From assembly GCF_900312975.1 (NCBI RefSeq), contig NZ_LT990039.1, positions 496,001 through 560,000 of the forward strand: a stretch of DNA of 64,000 bases. Reading direction: 5' to 3'. This DNA comes from Massilistercora timonensis. GTDB taxonomy: Bacteria > Bacillota > Clostridia > Lachnospirales > Lachnospiraceae. Both the position numbers and the translations under genes were made by a program. This document shows, piece by piece, positions 55,542-64,000 of this stretch. The notes under the pieces were generated by a model. The model did no database searches, was not told where the DNA came from, and was given only the letters and a program-made list of their open reading frames with translations. The number at the start of each line of letters is the position of its first letter. Positions within the stretch are counted from its first letter, which is position 1.

Positions 55542-56630
55542 TCAATCTATTTCCCATGAGAATATACACAATCCCATATCAAACAACTTCCCCTGATAAT
55601 GTGTCATTTTCCTCATCCGGGGAGAGATTTTTTCATCTGTTTTATGCTTATGTTTCCAAAATTGCTTCTGTAATATTTCTCTGGCAACTTTTACGGCCTG
55701 TCTCTTTGGATATATACTATATATTAGTGTCTTAGAAATAAACCCAACTCCGCCGCCTAAAGGAAGAACACATTCAGGATATTCTATTCTCCCAGAATAA
55801 CTAGCCAAATATTCTTGTTGATATTTTTCAAATCCTGATTTTATCATCTCTGTAATGTCATTCATGGAATATGGGAAATTATCATTTATAGAAAACGAAA
55901 AATCAATTTCTACTCCCGGCTTCAGGCATTCTCTCAAAATTGGGATTTTAGAAAATGCTTTCTGCCCATCAGGACTATAATCCTCTTTTGCACATAAAAT
56001 CAAAGCAGTTTTTGAAATAATATCACTGTCACTAATTCTAATACCAGACATCCACTTATCAACGATCTCTGTTTCATATATGATATTTTTTCTCTGCAAC
56101 AGTCCCTCTACACCACTATTTTCCCTTCTTAAAAAAGCTTTCCGGTTAAACTTCCTTTCTCTTGAGAAAACCTCCTTTGTAATGTTTTCCCGAATGTCAT
56201 CTGGAAGTTTCTCCTTCCTTATCAACTCCTGCAAAATTACGGTTCTAAGGGTTCCTTTTAGACTGCTCCCCGGAATATAAACTTCTCCATATGAGTCTTT
56301 TACAAATGTCTTGATATTAGAATGTCTAATATCTGCCTCTCCAATATCCAAACAATACTCGCTAAGTTCCTTGATATCTTTTACAGATATCGGATTCTGA
56401 TATTTCACCCACTCATTAAAAGAGTTCTTAGTTTCCCCCAAAATAAATCTTTCATAAGAATCCTGCAGATTATGTTCGATCAGGAAGCGAAAAAACCGAG
56501 ATGTATTTAAAATATATGCCTTTCTTTCCGCTCTGTCCAGGAAATACTCTGTTTTCTTCAATTCATTTCCGGATCCGATAAAAACAGGTGCGAGAGTTTT
56601 TAATTTAATTCTACCGTACTTTTTACTCAC
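55542..56630 (-). CDS. csm5: Csm5, type III-A effector RAMP protein
   Basis: This 362-residue RAMP protein has PVFIGSGNELKK near the start and the Gly-rich VYIPGSSLKGTLRT, plus a C-terminal VLPLGGGVGF loop, all Csm5 features. Csm5 sits at the end of the Csm complex and helps set crRNA length. The start is a GTG at 56630 that overlaps the csm4 stop, with GGGGTGG upstream. Confidence 0.93.
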   Translation of the reverse strand: MSKKYGRIKLKTLAPVFIGSGNELKKTEYFLDRAERKAYILNTSRFFRFLIEHNLQDSYERFILGETKNSFNEWVKYQNPISVKDIKELSEYCLDIGEADIRHSNIKTFVKDSYGEVYIPGSSLKGTLRTVILQELIRKEKLPDDIRENITKEVFSRERKFNRKAFLRRENSGVEGLLQRKNIIYETEIVDKWMSGIRISDSDIISKTALILCAKEDYSPDGQKAFSKIPILRECLKPGVEIDFSFSINDNFPYSMNDITEMIKSGFEKYQQEYLASYSGRIEYPECVLPLGGGVGFISKTLIYSIYPKRQAVKVAREILQKQFWKHKHKTDEKISPRMRKMTHYQGKLFDMGLCIFSWEID

Positions 56631-57559
56631 ATTTCCACCCCCACAAACATCGGCTTCGCATACCGATAAACCGCATGTCGTCCTCCTGCCGAAACATCAT
56701 AGACATCCCCCTCATAGATATTCCTTACACAAGATCCTGCCTTAAGGCAATACAGTTCTTTCTTTTTCTGAAACTTTTCGGCATACATCTGTGAAGCAAC
56801 AAAACCGCTTCTCACGACAATACTATAATCAGCATCCATTAATGCCTGTTCCAGTTCATTCTCTCCGGGCAGCGAAACTGACAACACCACTTTATATGGA
56901 TAAGCAGAAAACTTCTCCAGTCTCTCTTGCAATGTTTCCGGGACGTCTGCATATATAGGTTCAAATTTTCCCAAACCTGTGGAAACTTTCCCGCCAATAC
57001 CTTCATATCCCAAACTATATAAGAGATCTCCTACCATATCTAAAATTTCATCGTCTGCATATGCCACAATAATATACAAACCTGTCAGATTGTTCTCATA
57101 GTGAAACACACCGATCTGATATGGGCCGCTGTCGTCTCTGTTATTAACTCTTGTCCGAATCTCTTTCTTTCCAAGCATTGACAGTCGTTCCCATTCTGAC
57201 TTTATATCCAACTTTCCAGCCAAAAAATCCTGATAATGTTTTTCTGAAACATATGTCAGTTTCTTTATCTGCTTTTTTACAGATGAATCTCTCTTGTCCC
57301 TGTTTATATTTGACACGACAGGTTTGGGAAGATAGTATTCCTCCCCAATATACGGCATACTATCAGATAATAATAACTTCCCCTTTTTCACATAATCCAC
57401 AAGTCTTTCTATTCCGATTTCACCAATGGATTTTAATGCTTCCTGACACAAAGCCGAAAAAATAGTATCTGCAGAAAAAGCCATACCACTTTTCGAAAGT
57501 CTCCCAGCGCCTATGTGAACTCCCGTCAGAAAATTCAACTTATAAATCGCATATTTCAT
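56627..57559 (-). CDS. csm4: Csm4, type III-A effector RAMP protein
   Basis: This 310-residue protein begins MKYAIYKLNFLTGVHIGAG, the usual Csm4 opening, and has YSLGYEGIGGKVSTGLGKFE, a Gly-rich RAMP loop. Csm4 binds the 5' tag of crRNA and contacts Cas10. ATG 57559 has GAGG 8 nt upstream; the frame is open for ten codons further. It overlaps csm5 by 4 bp. Confidence 0.94.
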   Translation of the reverse strand: MKYAIYKLNFLTGVHIGAGRLSKSGMAFSADTIFSALCQEALKSIGEIGIERLVDYVKKGKLLLSDSMPYIGEEYYLPKPVVSNINRDKRDSSVKKQIKKLTYVSEKHYQDFLAGKLDIKSEWERLSMLGKKEIRTRVNNRDDSGPYQIGVFHYENNLTGLYIIVAYADDEILDMVGDLLYSLGYEGIGGKVSTGLGKFEPIYADVPETLQERLEKFSAYPYKVVLSVSLPGENELEQALMDADYSIVVRSGFVASQMYAEKFQKKKELYCLKAGSCVRNIYEGDVYDVSAGGRHAVYRYAKPMFVGVEM

Positions 57560-57561
57560 GT

Positions 57562-58245
57562 CTATTCCTCTTCCAAAATCCGATTGCAACCATCCAAGAT
57601 TCCTTCACTCAATTCTCCAACACAAACTTCCGCTTGAAGATCAGAAATGCGAACACGGCCATATCCTCTGCTTCCATGCCCGCCAAGATAGTCGTACTGC
57701 AGCAACTGAAATCCTTCTTTCAAAAGATTAATATCCTCTATCGCTTCCTCTTCCGATTCTACATTATATATAATCCAAAGTGGAAAACGTGTCCCTCTTA
57801 CCACCCGCTCAATCTGTCTTGGATTTGCTACTCCGCTAAGACGATTAATGGAATTTTCGAACTTTACTTCTGCTGGATAGTCTATGCCATATTTGCGCAA
57901 CTCTTCAACATTTTCTGCAATCATATCCGTAAATATCAGACGGCTGTTATGCTTCTTTTCTTCTTTGGAATTGTCATCATTAGAAGCACCAAACAACCGC
58001 TTAATCTCTGGTGCATCCAGTTCAATCCTATTACCAGGATTTTTCTCTCTGTCATTATGAACTTCTGCCAGAAGCGTACGAAGTTTTCCCTTCAAACTGC
58101 TTCCCGGTATCATCGGATTCCCCGAATAAACATCTTTAATAACCGGCGAATCAATAGCTCCAATTGCTGAAAACCCCTCATTTCCACCTATATGTAACCC
58201 CGTCAATACTTCTATTGTTCCTGTTATCTCTAATTTTGCTTTCAT
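57562..58245 (-). CDS. csm3: Csm3, type III-A backbone subunit and target RNA nuclease
   Basis: This 227-residue RAMP protein begins MKAKLEITGTIEVLTGLHIG. The catalytic Asp for target RNA cleavage is at D32 in GAIDSPVIKD. PGSSLKGKLRT and GGHGSRGYGRV are RAMP Gly-rich motifs. Csm3 forms the helical backbone and cuts target RNA every six bases. I chose the second of two adjacent ATGs, which is better placed after AGGAG. Confidence 0.96.
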   Translation of the reverse strand: MKAKLEITGTIEVLTGLHIGGNEGFSAIGAIDSPVIKDVYSGNPMIPGSSLKGKLRTLLAEVHNDREKNPGNRIELDAPEIKRLFGASNDDNSKEEKKHNSRLIFTDMIAENVEELRKYGIDYPAEVKFENSINRLSGVANPRQIERVVRGTRFPLWIIYNVESEEEAIEDINLLKEGFQLLQYDYLGGHGSRGYGRVRISDLQAEVCVGELSEGILDGCNRILEEE

Positions 58246-58254
58246 CATTTCTCC

Positions 58255-58635
58255 TTACTCTCCTCCGTAATATTTGTGATACGCTACCAATGCCTCCACA
58301 TAATGATAGTACAAAACAAAATGTTCCTTACTGTTTTCAATCCAGTCCACATAATCCATCATATGTGTTTTTTCAATAAATCTTTTGACTTCTTGATCTC
58401 TTCCTGCCTCATAAGCACATCGCACTTTATAATATTTCAAATCATACTGTACGTCTTCATCCAAATATTTCTCGCTGCTATGGACAACTCGATTATATAG
58501 CCCTGAAAGCATTGACAACATGCTTCTTAATTTTGATGTAGATATCATCTTGCCCTTTTTGCTGCTTCCTTTCAACTCAATTATAATTTTTTCCGCTTCT
58601 TCGACATACGTCTGTTTATTAAGTGTCCTTCCCAT
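58255..58635 (-). CDS. csm2: Csm2, small subunit of the type III-A complex
   Basis: This 126-residue all-helical protein contains ISTSKLRSMLSMLSGLYN, the conserved Csm2 motif. Csm2 lines the inner filament of the Csm complex. Its ATG overlaps the cas10 stop (TAATG), so the two genes are translationally coupled. The length is normal. Confidence 0.93.
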   Translation of the reverse strand: MGRTLNKQTYVEEAEKIIIELKGSSKKGKMISTSKLRSMLSMLSGLYNRVVHSSEKYLDEDVQYDLKYYKVRCAYEAGRDQEVKRFIEKTHMMDYVDWIENSKEHFVLYYHYVEALVAYHKYYGGE

Positions 58636-60947
58636 TATTCCATCTCCCTTGTTTTATAAGCATATAAATAGATTGCTGTAATCATTTGCCTTCTGTTTTC
58701 CTTATCTTTGAGCCATTGATAGATTTGTTCCGAGAATTGATATAGCCTTTCATGCTTTTCTTTATTTTTCTGTTCTTTTTGCTGTATTCTGCCTAAAAGA
58801 TATGCTAACCGCGCTAAATTTATCTTTTGTTCAACCCCAGTATCGACTCCCTGAAACAGCTCAAGCATTTCATAAAGAAAGCTTCTGCCTTTATCCTGGT
58901 GGGCCTCAAAAAAGTCATTAAGTAATTTGTATTTTTCCCGGATAACTTTATTTTGAAACTCAGGCCACGAATATGTATTATCCTTTTCAAACAAGGTAAC
59001 CGCATTTTTACCATCTACACTTTTTGCATAATCCTCCAGATCTCCAGTCATTTCAGCCATATTTGCAACAGGAAACTTGGAGTCATAAATTCCGATACCA
59101 GCAGAAAAGCTCAAACTGCCTTGTGTATATCTTTGGAAGCTTTCATATAGATCAAGAGAAAAGCCGATAATATCATCCCAGCTTCCAACAATAAAAAGAT
59201 CATCACCTCCGGCATATACAACAACTGCTGTTCTTTTTCCCGTCTCTTTATCTACAATATAATTTTCTCCACACTCTAGCAAACTGTTGATATGTTTTTT
59301 AAAATACATGGACATTTTTCTTGAAAAAGTAGCTGTTCTGGAAAGAGTTACATATTTATCCTGTTCTGTTTTGTCTTCAAAACCGTGAATAAAACTCTTT
59401 CCAAGATCGTCAACATCCGCTCTTAAAATCGCAATCTTTTTGGTTCCTACTGCCTTTCCTTTTAAGTCTTCAAATGTTTCTTCCGAAGCATAATCTGCCA
59501 CCCATAACTTTGTCACATGCAGTCCTGTATAAATTTGGTTTTTACCATATGTCTTTACATATCCCGGACTTTTCATTGCATTCAGGGTTTCTGCACGATC
59601 CATAAACTTAAGTACACAGCCAAAGGGTAATGGCAGACAATTTTCATCATCCTCCTGCATCACAACAAACAAGTCTTTCTTCAACAATTGTGAAGACATA
59701 TTTTCCACCGCGGCACAAAAACTACACTTATCCGTTTGAACCAGTCTGTCTGACCGATGACAGATCTTGCACTCACGTTCATGATTTTCATTTTGTCTTT
59801 TATTCAGCCAAATCAATTCTTCCGCATTATATCGATGTAATTTCTTTTTAGATATCATCTCCGATACGGAATGAAATAGTTCTCCATAACTTCCAGCCGG
59901 CTGATTCATCAATGTATTCGCTGAACATTTCACGTAGCCAACTCCTAAGAATAAAGCAGTTTTAAAATTATCTAAGAACCAACGATTTGCCTTCTTTTCG
60001 AATATGTGGATTTTTTCTTCCGTTTCAGCCGTCCCCGGCAAAAGCATATAAGCATGTCCGCCACCAGAGTATAAAAGATTACACCTTGAAAGTCCTAAAG
60101 AAAAGAGCAGTTCATCAACACAGTGTTCCAACAATATTTCCAGATAAAAGGAACGTACTCGTAATGCCTTCAAAACTTTATCACTTGCAGTTGTATAAAT
60201 AAATTCTTGTATGCCGGAAATATCCATGCTATATAAGAAAAACGCAGAGGTCTCATAAAAATCCTGACCTTTTTCAAAAAGAATCTGTTTATAATTCGTC
60301 TGACCTTTTTCCTTTAAATATGCATGAATACAGCTTCCGACTGCCGCTGTTAATTTTGAATGATCATATAGAGAAATATCTCCTCGCTCTTGTCTTGAAG
60401 TTGACGAGGGAACATATGTAAATACACTTTCTAACACTTCCTGGAAGGATTTTATAAAATCTTCATTATATTCCAATCCAGCCAGACAATCCTTTAATTT
60501 TGCCAGCACAGAATCATAAAACTCCGGGCCGCATGAGATTTTATTCTCGCCTGGATAAGCAATCTTTGTTCCCACATCCAATAATGACGGCGGATAATAT
60601 TTTTCCTCTCTGTCGCCATTCATATGACTAAAAATACTGACCAGCGGAACTCCCTGCTCATATCCAAAGACATCCGTCTCTTCCCTTCGATCCAGTCCCA
60701 CGGAAATGTTATCTGCGATATATGTAATATACGCAAGCGAATCTTCTTCTAACTTGGCATAAGCAAGTTCCTTTCCATGATGATACTGCACCTGGTCTAA
60801 TATATCCTGATCCTTTATTCCCCCTTCCTCTTTTAACCATTTCTCGCCTAATAAACTATGCCTCTCCACTGCTCCTGCCCGATAAACAACTTTTCCCACA
60901 TCATGCAGGAGACCTCCAAGAATTACTTTTACTCTCTCATCTGTCAT
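58635..60947 (-). CDS. cas10: Cas10/Csm1, type III-A signature protein
   Basis: This 770-residue protein has an N-terminal HD nuclease with H15-D16 in GLLHDVGKVVYRAG, a zinc site CKIC...CSFC (near 394-415) and a Palm domain with the intact GGDD motif in VVYAGGDDLFIVG (near 580). It should degrade single-stranded DNA and make cyclic oligoadenylate from ATP when the complex binds target RNA, which activates Csm6. The ATG lies 3 bp after the cas6 stop. Both catalytic centres look functional. Confidence 0.96.
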   Translation of the reverse strand: MTDERVKVILGGLLHDVGKVVYRAGAVERHSLLGEKWLKEEGGIKDQDILDQVQYHHGKELAYAKLEEDSLAYITYIADNISVGLDRREETDVFGYEQGVPLVSIFSHMNGDREEKYYPPSLLDVGTKIAYPGENKISCGPEFYDSVLAKLKDCLAGLEYNEDFIKSFQEVLESVFTYVPSSTSRQERGDISLYDHSKLTAAVGSCIHAYLKEKGQTNYKQILFEKGQDFYETSAFFLYSMDISGIQEFIYTTASDKVLKALRVRSFYLEILLEHCVDELLFSLGLSRCNLLYSGGGHAYMLLPGTAETEEKIHIFEKKANRWFLDNFKTALFLGVGYVKCSANTLMNQPAGSYGELFHSVSEMISKKKLHRYNAEELIWLNKRQNENHERECKICHRSDRLVQTDKCSFCAAVENMSSQLLKKDLFVVMQEDDENCLPLPFGCVLKFMDRAETLNAMKSPGYVKTYGKNQIYTGLHVTKLWVADYASEETFEDLKGKAVGTKKIAILRADVDDLGKSFIHGFEDKTEQDKYVTLSRTATFSRKMSMYFKKHINSLLECGENYIVDKETGKRTAVVVYAGGDDLFIVGSWDDIIGFSLDLYESFQRYTQGSLSFSAGIGIYDSKFPVANMAEMTGDLEDYAKSVDGKNAVTLFEKDNTYSWPEFQNKVIREKYKLLNDFFEAHQDKGRSFLYEMLELFQGVDTGVEQKINLARLAYLLGRIQQKEQKNKEKHERLYQFSEQIYQWLKDKENRRQMITAIYLYAYKTREME

Positions 60948-60950
60948 ACC

Positions 60951-61685
60951 CTACCTTCTTTCTATAAACCCCATTGCTCCCATTCCAAGAGCTGTTTTTA
61001 TGCCGCACCCACTGAATTCACCAAATCGCAGCAGAAAATTTACTAAATTTGCAAGCATTTGCGAACCATGTGTTTTTAGCACTATTTCTCCCTGAAATCC
61101 CTTAACGCCAGTCCCTTCCAAATAAAATCTTCGTGTCTGGAGATTGTAATCCACAATTTCTACTTTCTCCATTATCTCTGCTAAAAGTTCTTCCCCTCCA
61201 AGCGACACTTGATAATCACAACTCTGGAATCGATTCAGCAGATTTTGAAAAATAAGTTTTATTTCTGGAAAGATCAAATACTTCCCTTGCCTTTTAAAAG
61301 AAACCGGCGTCAAAAATTTCACTTTACAGATTCTTGGAGACTCCTGAAAATAAGTCTTTTTCAACAGATCATCTATCGTAGTCTCTTCGCATTCCTTTTG
61401 AATAATCTGAATACATTCCTTTTGATCATTTAAATAAATCTCTCTAAGATTCGTATTTAACAAGCACTCTCCCAGCACTTCTCCCGCTTCATCTGTCAGA
61501 GTCTGAATATGCCATTCCCACTCTCCATTATTTTTCAACAGATATTGGCTGAAAGGTCGCATTTGTTCATCGTGCAGCTTTTCTGCATATTCGCCTTCCA
61601 ATTGATCCATTAACCATCCATGAAAACGCGAAGCTTTATGAATGTTTATTTCATCACCAGATATTTGTAATATAATCTTCTTCAT
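60951..61685 (-). CDS. cas6: Cas6 crRNA-processing endoribonuclease
   Basis: This 244-residue protein begins MKKIILQISGDEINIHKASRFHGWL and ends with the Gly-rich FGEFSGCGIKTALGMGAMGF loop typical of Cas6. It should cut the type III-A precursor RNA at the foot of the CCCC-GAGA-GGGG hairpin. ATG 61685 has AGGA about 9 nt upstream; the upstream 14 codons lack a ribosome site. It is the first gene of the cas6-cas10-csm operon. Confidence 0.92.
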   Translation of the reverse strand: MKKIILQISGDEINIHKASRFHGWLMDQLEGEYAEKLHDEQMRPFSQYLLKNNGEWEWHIQTLTDEAGEVLGECLLNTNLREIYLNDQKECIQIIQKECEETTIDDLLKKTYFQESPRICKVKFLTPVSFKRQGKYLIFPEIKLIFQNLLNRFQSCDYQVSLGGEELLAEIMEKVEIVDYNLQTRRFYLEGTGVKGFQGEIVLKTHGSQMLANLVNFLLRFGEFSGCGIKTALGMGAMGFIERR

Positions 61686-61727
61686 TTCCACATTTCCTAC
61701 TAAAATAATTTTAGAATTACTATACAT

Positions 61728-61756
61728 ATTGTATATGAAAACACTTTATTTAGCAA
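61728..61756 (-). promoter_or_regulatory. promoter of the type III-A operon
   Basis: TTGCTA (61756-61751) and TACAAT (61733-61728) are separated by 17 bp on the minus strand, about 45 bp before the cas6 start. Confidence 0.6.
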
Positions 61757-61799
61757 TTTTTATTTTACAATTCCACAATATATATTAAGCATAATACAC

Positions 61800-61837
61800 A
61801 AAATGACCGCCTGCTCCAAAAAGCAAACGGTCATTTT
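61800..61837 (-). terminator. terminator after the RNA methyltransferase gene
   Basis: A 10-bp outer stem (61800-61809 with 61828-61837) and a GCT/AGC inner stem form a hairpin with TTTT at its end on the minus strand. It marks the boundary between the host chromosome and the CRISPR island. Confidence 0.6.
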
Positions 61838-61909
61838 GCATAACTGATATCTTCCGCCGGAACAGATAAGGTGTAGTCACCTTCCGACTGTCTTGTAAAA
61901 TATAATATG

Positions 61910-63274
61910 TCACTCCCTCACCAGACTACAGATCACCTCGCAGTGCACCGTCTCGCAGAACTGATCCACCGCCGCCATCTTCTCCACCTGATACCCCGCC
62001 GCCTGGATCATCTCCAGGTCCCGGGCCAGGCTGGTCATCTTGCAGGAGATATACACGATCCGGTCTACGCCGTAGCTTAGGATCTTGGGCAGGGCCTTGG
62101 GATGGATCCCGTCTCGGGGCGGATCCAGCACGATCACGTCCGGTTTCTCCTCCAGTTCGTCCAGCACTTTAAATACATCGCCTGCTATGAATTTACAGTT
62201 GGAGATCCCATTTCTCCTGGCATTCTCCCGGGCGGCTTCCACCGCCTCTTCCACGATCTCCACTCCCACTACCTGCTTTGCCACAGGGGCCAGCACCTGG
62301 GCGATGGTCCCGGTGCCGCTGAAGAGATCGAACACCGTCAGGCCGTGGAGGTCTCCGATGTACTCCCGCACCGTCTCGTAGAGTACCTCCGCCCCTCTGG
62401 TGTTGGGCTGGAAGAAGGAGAAGGGTGTGATCTTGAACTCCAGCCCCAGCAGCTTCTCATAGAAATAATCCTGTCCCCAGAGAATCTTTGTCTCGTCGCT
62501 TTTCACCACATCTGACAGGGAATCGTTGAAGATATGGAGGATCCCCACGATCCTTCCCTCCAGCTTCAGATCCAGGAGCGCGCTCACCAGCGGTTCCAGG
62601 TCATAGCTTGCCTGGGTGGTGGTCACCAGATTCACCAGGATCTCCCCGGTGGTATCCCCCCGGCGAAGCAGCAGGTGCCGCAGATACCCGGTATGCTGCA
62701 TTTTCCGGTAATAGCTGGCGCCCAGCTTCTGGAAATACTCCAGCACGCACATGAGGATCTGGTTCATATCTTCGTGCACCAGCTTACAGTCCGCCGCCGT
62801 CAGTACATCGTAGGTGCTTCCCTTCTTGTGGAGCCCCAGGGAAAGAGGACCGTCCTTATACTCATCTCCAAAGGAGAATTCCATCTTGTTGCGGTAGCCG
62901 AATTCCTTGGGGCTTGGCTTTACCCCCTGGAACAGGTACTCGCCCTCTACGGCCTCATCCATGATCCGGCGGATCTGGCCTTCCTTCATCTTCCGCTGCT
63001 CCTCGTAGGGCATGGTCTGATACATGCAGCCGCCGCAGGCCGGGAAGATCCCGCACACCGGCTCTCTCGTCTCCAGAGGGGATTGCTCCAGCACTTCCAG
63101 AAGCCGGCCCTCTGCGTTCCCTTTTTTAAACTTATTGACCGCGAACCGGACCTTCTGGCCGGGGATCCCATTTTTCACGATTACATACCGGTCCTCCTCC
63201 GGCACGTACACCATTCCTTTATTGGGGAAATCCACCCGCTGGATAACACCTTCACAGATCTGCCCTTTTTTCAT
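61910..63274 (-). CDS. TrmA-family 23S rRNA (uracil-5-)-methyltransferase (RlmD/RlmCD-like)
   Basis: This 454-residue enzyme has an N-terminal TRAM domain, a 4Fe-4S cluster region (CGIFPACGGCMYQ) and a SAM domain with FDLFSGTGTIAQVL, DPPRDGIHP and the catalytic Cys in VYISCKMTSLARDL. It methylates uracil C5 in 23S rRNA; tRNA specificity is possible but less usual with the cluster. I chose ATG 63274; a TTG three codons upstream is the alternative. Confidence 0.9.
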   Translation of the reverse strand: MKKGQICEGVIQRVDFPNKGMVYVPEEDRYVIVKNGIPGQKVRFAVNKFKKGNAEGRLLEVLEQSPLETREPVCGIFPACGGCMYQTMPYEEQRKMKEGQIRRIMDEAVEGEYLFQGVKPSPKEFGYRNKMEFSFGDEYKDGPLSLGLHKKGSTYDVLTAADCKLVHEDMNQILMCVLEYFQKLGASYYRKMQHTGYLRHLLLRRGDTTGEILVNLVTTTQASYDLEPLVSALLDLKLEGRIVGILHIFNDSLSDVVKSDETKILWGQDYFYEKLLGLEFKITPFSFFQPNTRGAEVLYETVREYIGDLHGLTVFDLFSGTGTIAQVLAPVAKQVVGVEIVEEAVEAARENARRNGISNCKFIAGDVFKVLDELEEKPDVIVLDPPRDGIHPKALPKILSYGVDRIVYISCKMTSLARDLEMIQAAGYQVEKMAAVDQFCETVHCEVICSLVRE

Positions 63275-63302
63275 ACGCTCCAATACCTTTCTTTTTCTCA
63301 GG

Positions 63303-64000
63303 CTACTCTTTATAAACTGCGTTTAAGATCGTCCCTGCTTTCTCCACCCGGATATTGGGGAGACTCTTCACATACTGGTTAAACTGGGAGTAGCCGTAAT
63401 CGTTGATCCGGAAATCTTTATATTTCTCATAGACCCGGTTCCCCAGGGTACTAAGCTCAATGCCGCTCTTTCCCGCGTCCTTCACGATCCTGGTCACATA
63501 CCGGTCGATATCCGCTTTGTGCCCTTCGTCTTCCTTCAGGGTGACGGACACGATGCTGCCCCGCTTCACCATCTGGATCCGCCTGAATTCCTCCAGGAAC
63601 TTGGACAGCATATTGTAGCCATAGCTTCGCACGTCAAAATCCGGATACAGGCTGACCAGGCGGCTTCCCACCTCACCAAGGCCGGTGGTCTTATTATTGT
63701 CCTGGTTCTCGATGATCATCTTGATCACCGCGTCCTCGATCTTCTCTTTGCTCAAGGTGTCGTGGGTCTCCTGGTCCCCTCCCGGCTCCTGCTCGCTGAG
63801 CAGGTTCTCCAGGATGGTGAACTTATCGCAGGCCTTGCGGAAAGGCTCCGGCGTCTTGTTCTCCCCCATGCCGATCACCGTCTTGCCGCTCTCTCTTAAC
63901 CGGCTCACCAGCCGGGTGAAATCGCTGTCGCTGGATACGATGCAGAACCCGTCTACCGCGTTGGTGTACAGGATGTCCATGGCGTCGATGATCATGGCCG
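63303..64000 (-). CDS. NYN-domain protein with OST-HTH/LOTUS repeats (5' end outside window)
   Basis: The visible C-terminal 232 codons start inside a PIN-like NYN domain (AMIIDAMDILY, FCIVSSDSDFTRLV, VIGMGENKTPE) and continue with two OST-HTH/LOTUS-type winged helices (about 85-150 and 160-228), each ending in a GYxxxxxF-like pattern (YGYNMLSKFL, YGYSQFNQYV). NYN domains are metal-dependent RNases, and LOTUS domains bind RNA. The start lies beyond position 64000. It follows host gene order and base composition. Confidence 0.85.
   Translation of the reverse strand, partial: AMIIDAMDILYTNAVDGFCIVSSDSDFTRLVSRLRESGKTVIGMGENKTPEPFRKACDKFTILENLLSEQEPGGDQETHDTLSKEKIEDAVIKMIIENQDNNKTTGLGEVGSRLVSLYPDFDVRSYGYNMLSKFLEEFRRIQMVKRGSIVSVTLKEDEGHKADIDRYVTRIVKDAGKSGIELSTLGNRVYEKYKDFRINDYGYSQFNQYVKSLPNIRVEKAGTILNAVYKE

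Noticed and set aside
1-64000. tRNA or rRNA genes
   Set aside because: I found no cloverleaf or rRNA-like sequence on either strand.

Overview
The window looks like a chromosomal segment of a gut-type Lachnospiraceae (Clostridia). The housekeeping genes (tsf, rpsB, an RlmD-type methylase, dus, brnQ) read like that family, Shine-Dalgarno sites are strong and purine-rich, and nearly every gene lies on the minus strand. The flanks (1-31,000 and 61,900-64,000) are G+C-rich. The middle (about 31,050-61,850) is clearly A+T-rich and holds two CRISPR-Cas systems, three insertion sequences and many small or broken genes, so it reads as an acquired defence island. This placement is inference from gene content.

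Left flank, minus strand throughout: a partial flavodoxin with paired palindromic operators; a signalling pair (multi-domain EAL protein, then a CheB-CheR-PAS fusion); a Na/Pi cotransporter; rpsB-tsf; two paralogous NlpC/P60 wall hydrolases; a CPBP protease; an operon brnQ - DUF2130 - DUF975/CmpB membrane protein - dus - YbaK-type deacylase; a MATE exporter followed by a two-component system and an ABC-permease-ABC module; a zinc-ribbon protein with a GH43 glycosidase; and a HIRAN/J-domain pair.

The island in coordinate order: a run of small A+T-rich genes (31.2-33.7 kb) containing one solitary CRISPR repeat; a type II-A array of 40 repeats and 39 spacers (33,702-39,120), all spacers 30 bp, split by a complete IS66 element; csn2-cas2-cas1-cas9; a divergent tracrRNA; an IS21 element split by a second IS21 element; an XRE regulator cut by the first IS21; a possible structured RNA; then a complete type III-A system. 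In transcription order the type III-A locus is cas6-cas10-csm2-csm3-csm4-csm5, a six-repeat array, cas1-cas2-csm6.

The insertions can be undone on paper. Removing the IS66 (8-bp duplication) restores exact 66-bp array periodicity. Removing the inner IS21 (8-bp duplication) restores a 439-codon transposase frame. Removing the outer IS21 (4-bp duplication) restores a longer XRE protein that ends about 70 bp from the tracrRNA terminator. Before the insertions the regulator, tracrRNA, cas9 operon and array were therefore contiguous.

The two CRISPR systems should act in layers: Cas9 with tracrRNA and crRNA cuts DNA, while Csm with Cas10 cuts RNA and makes cyclic oligoadenylate that activates Csm6. 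Each system keeps its own Cas1-Cas2. All key catalytic motifs that I could read are intact.
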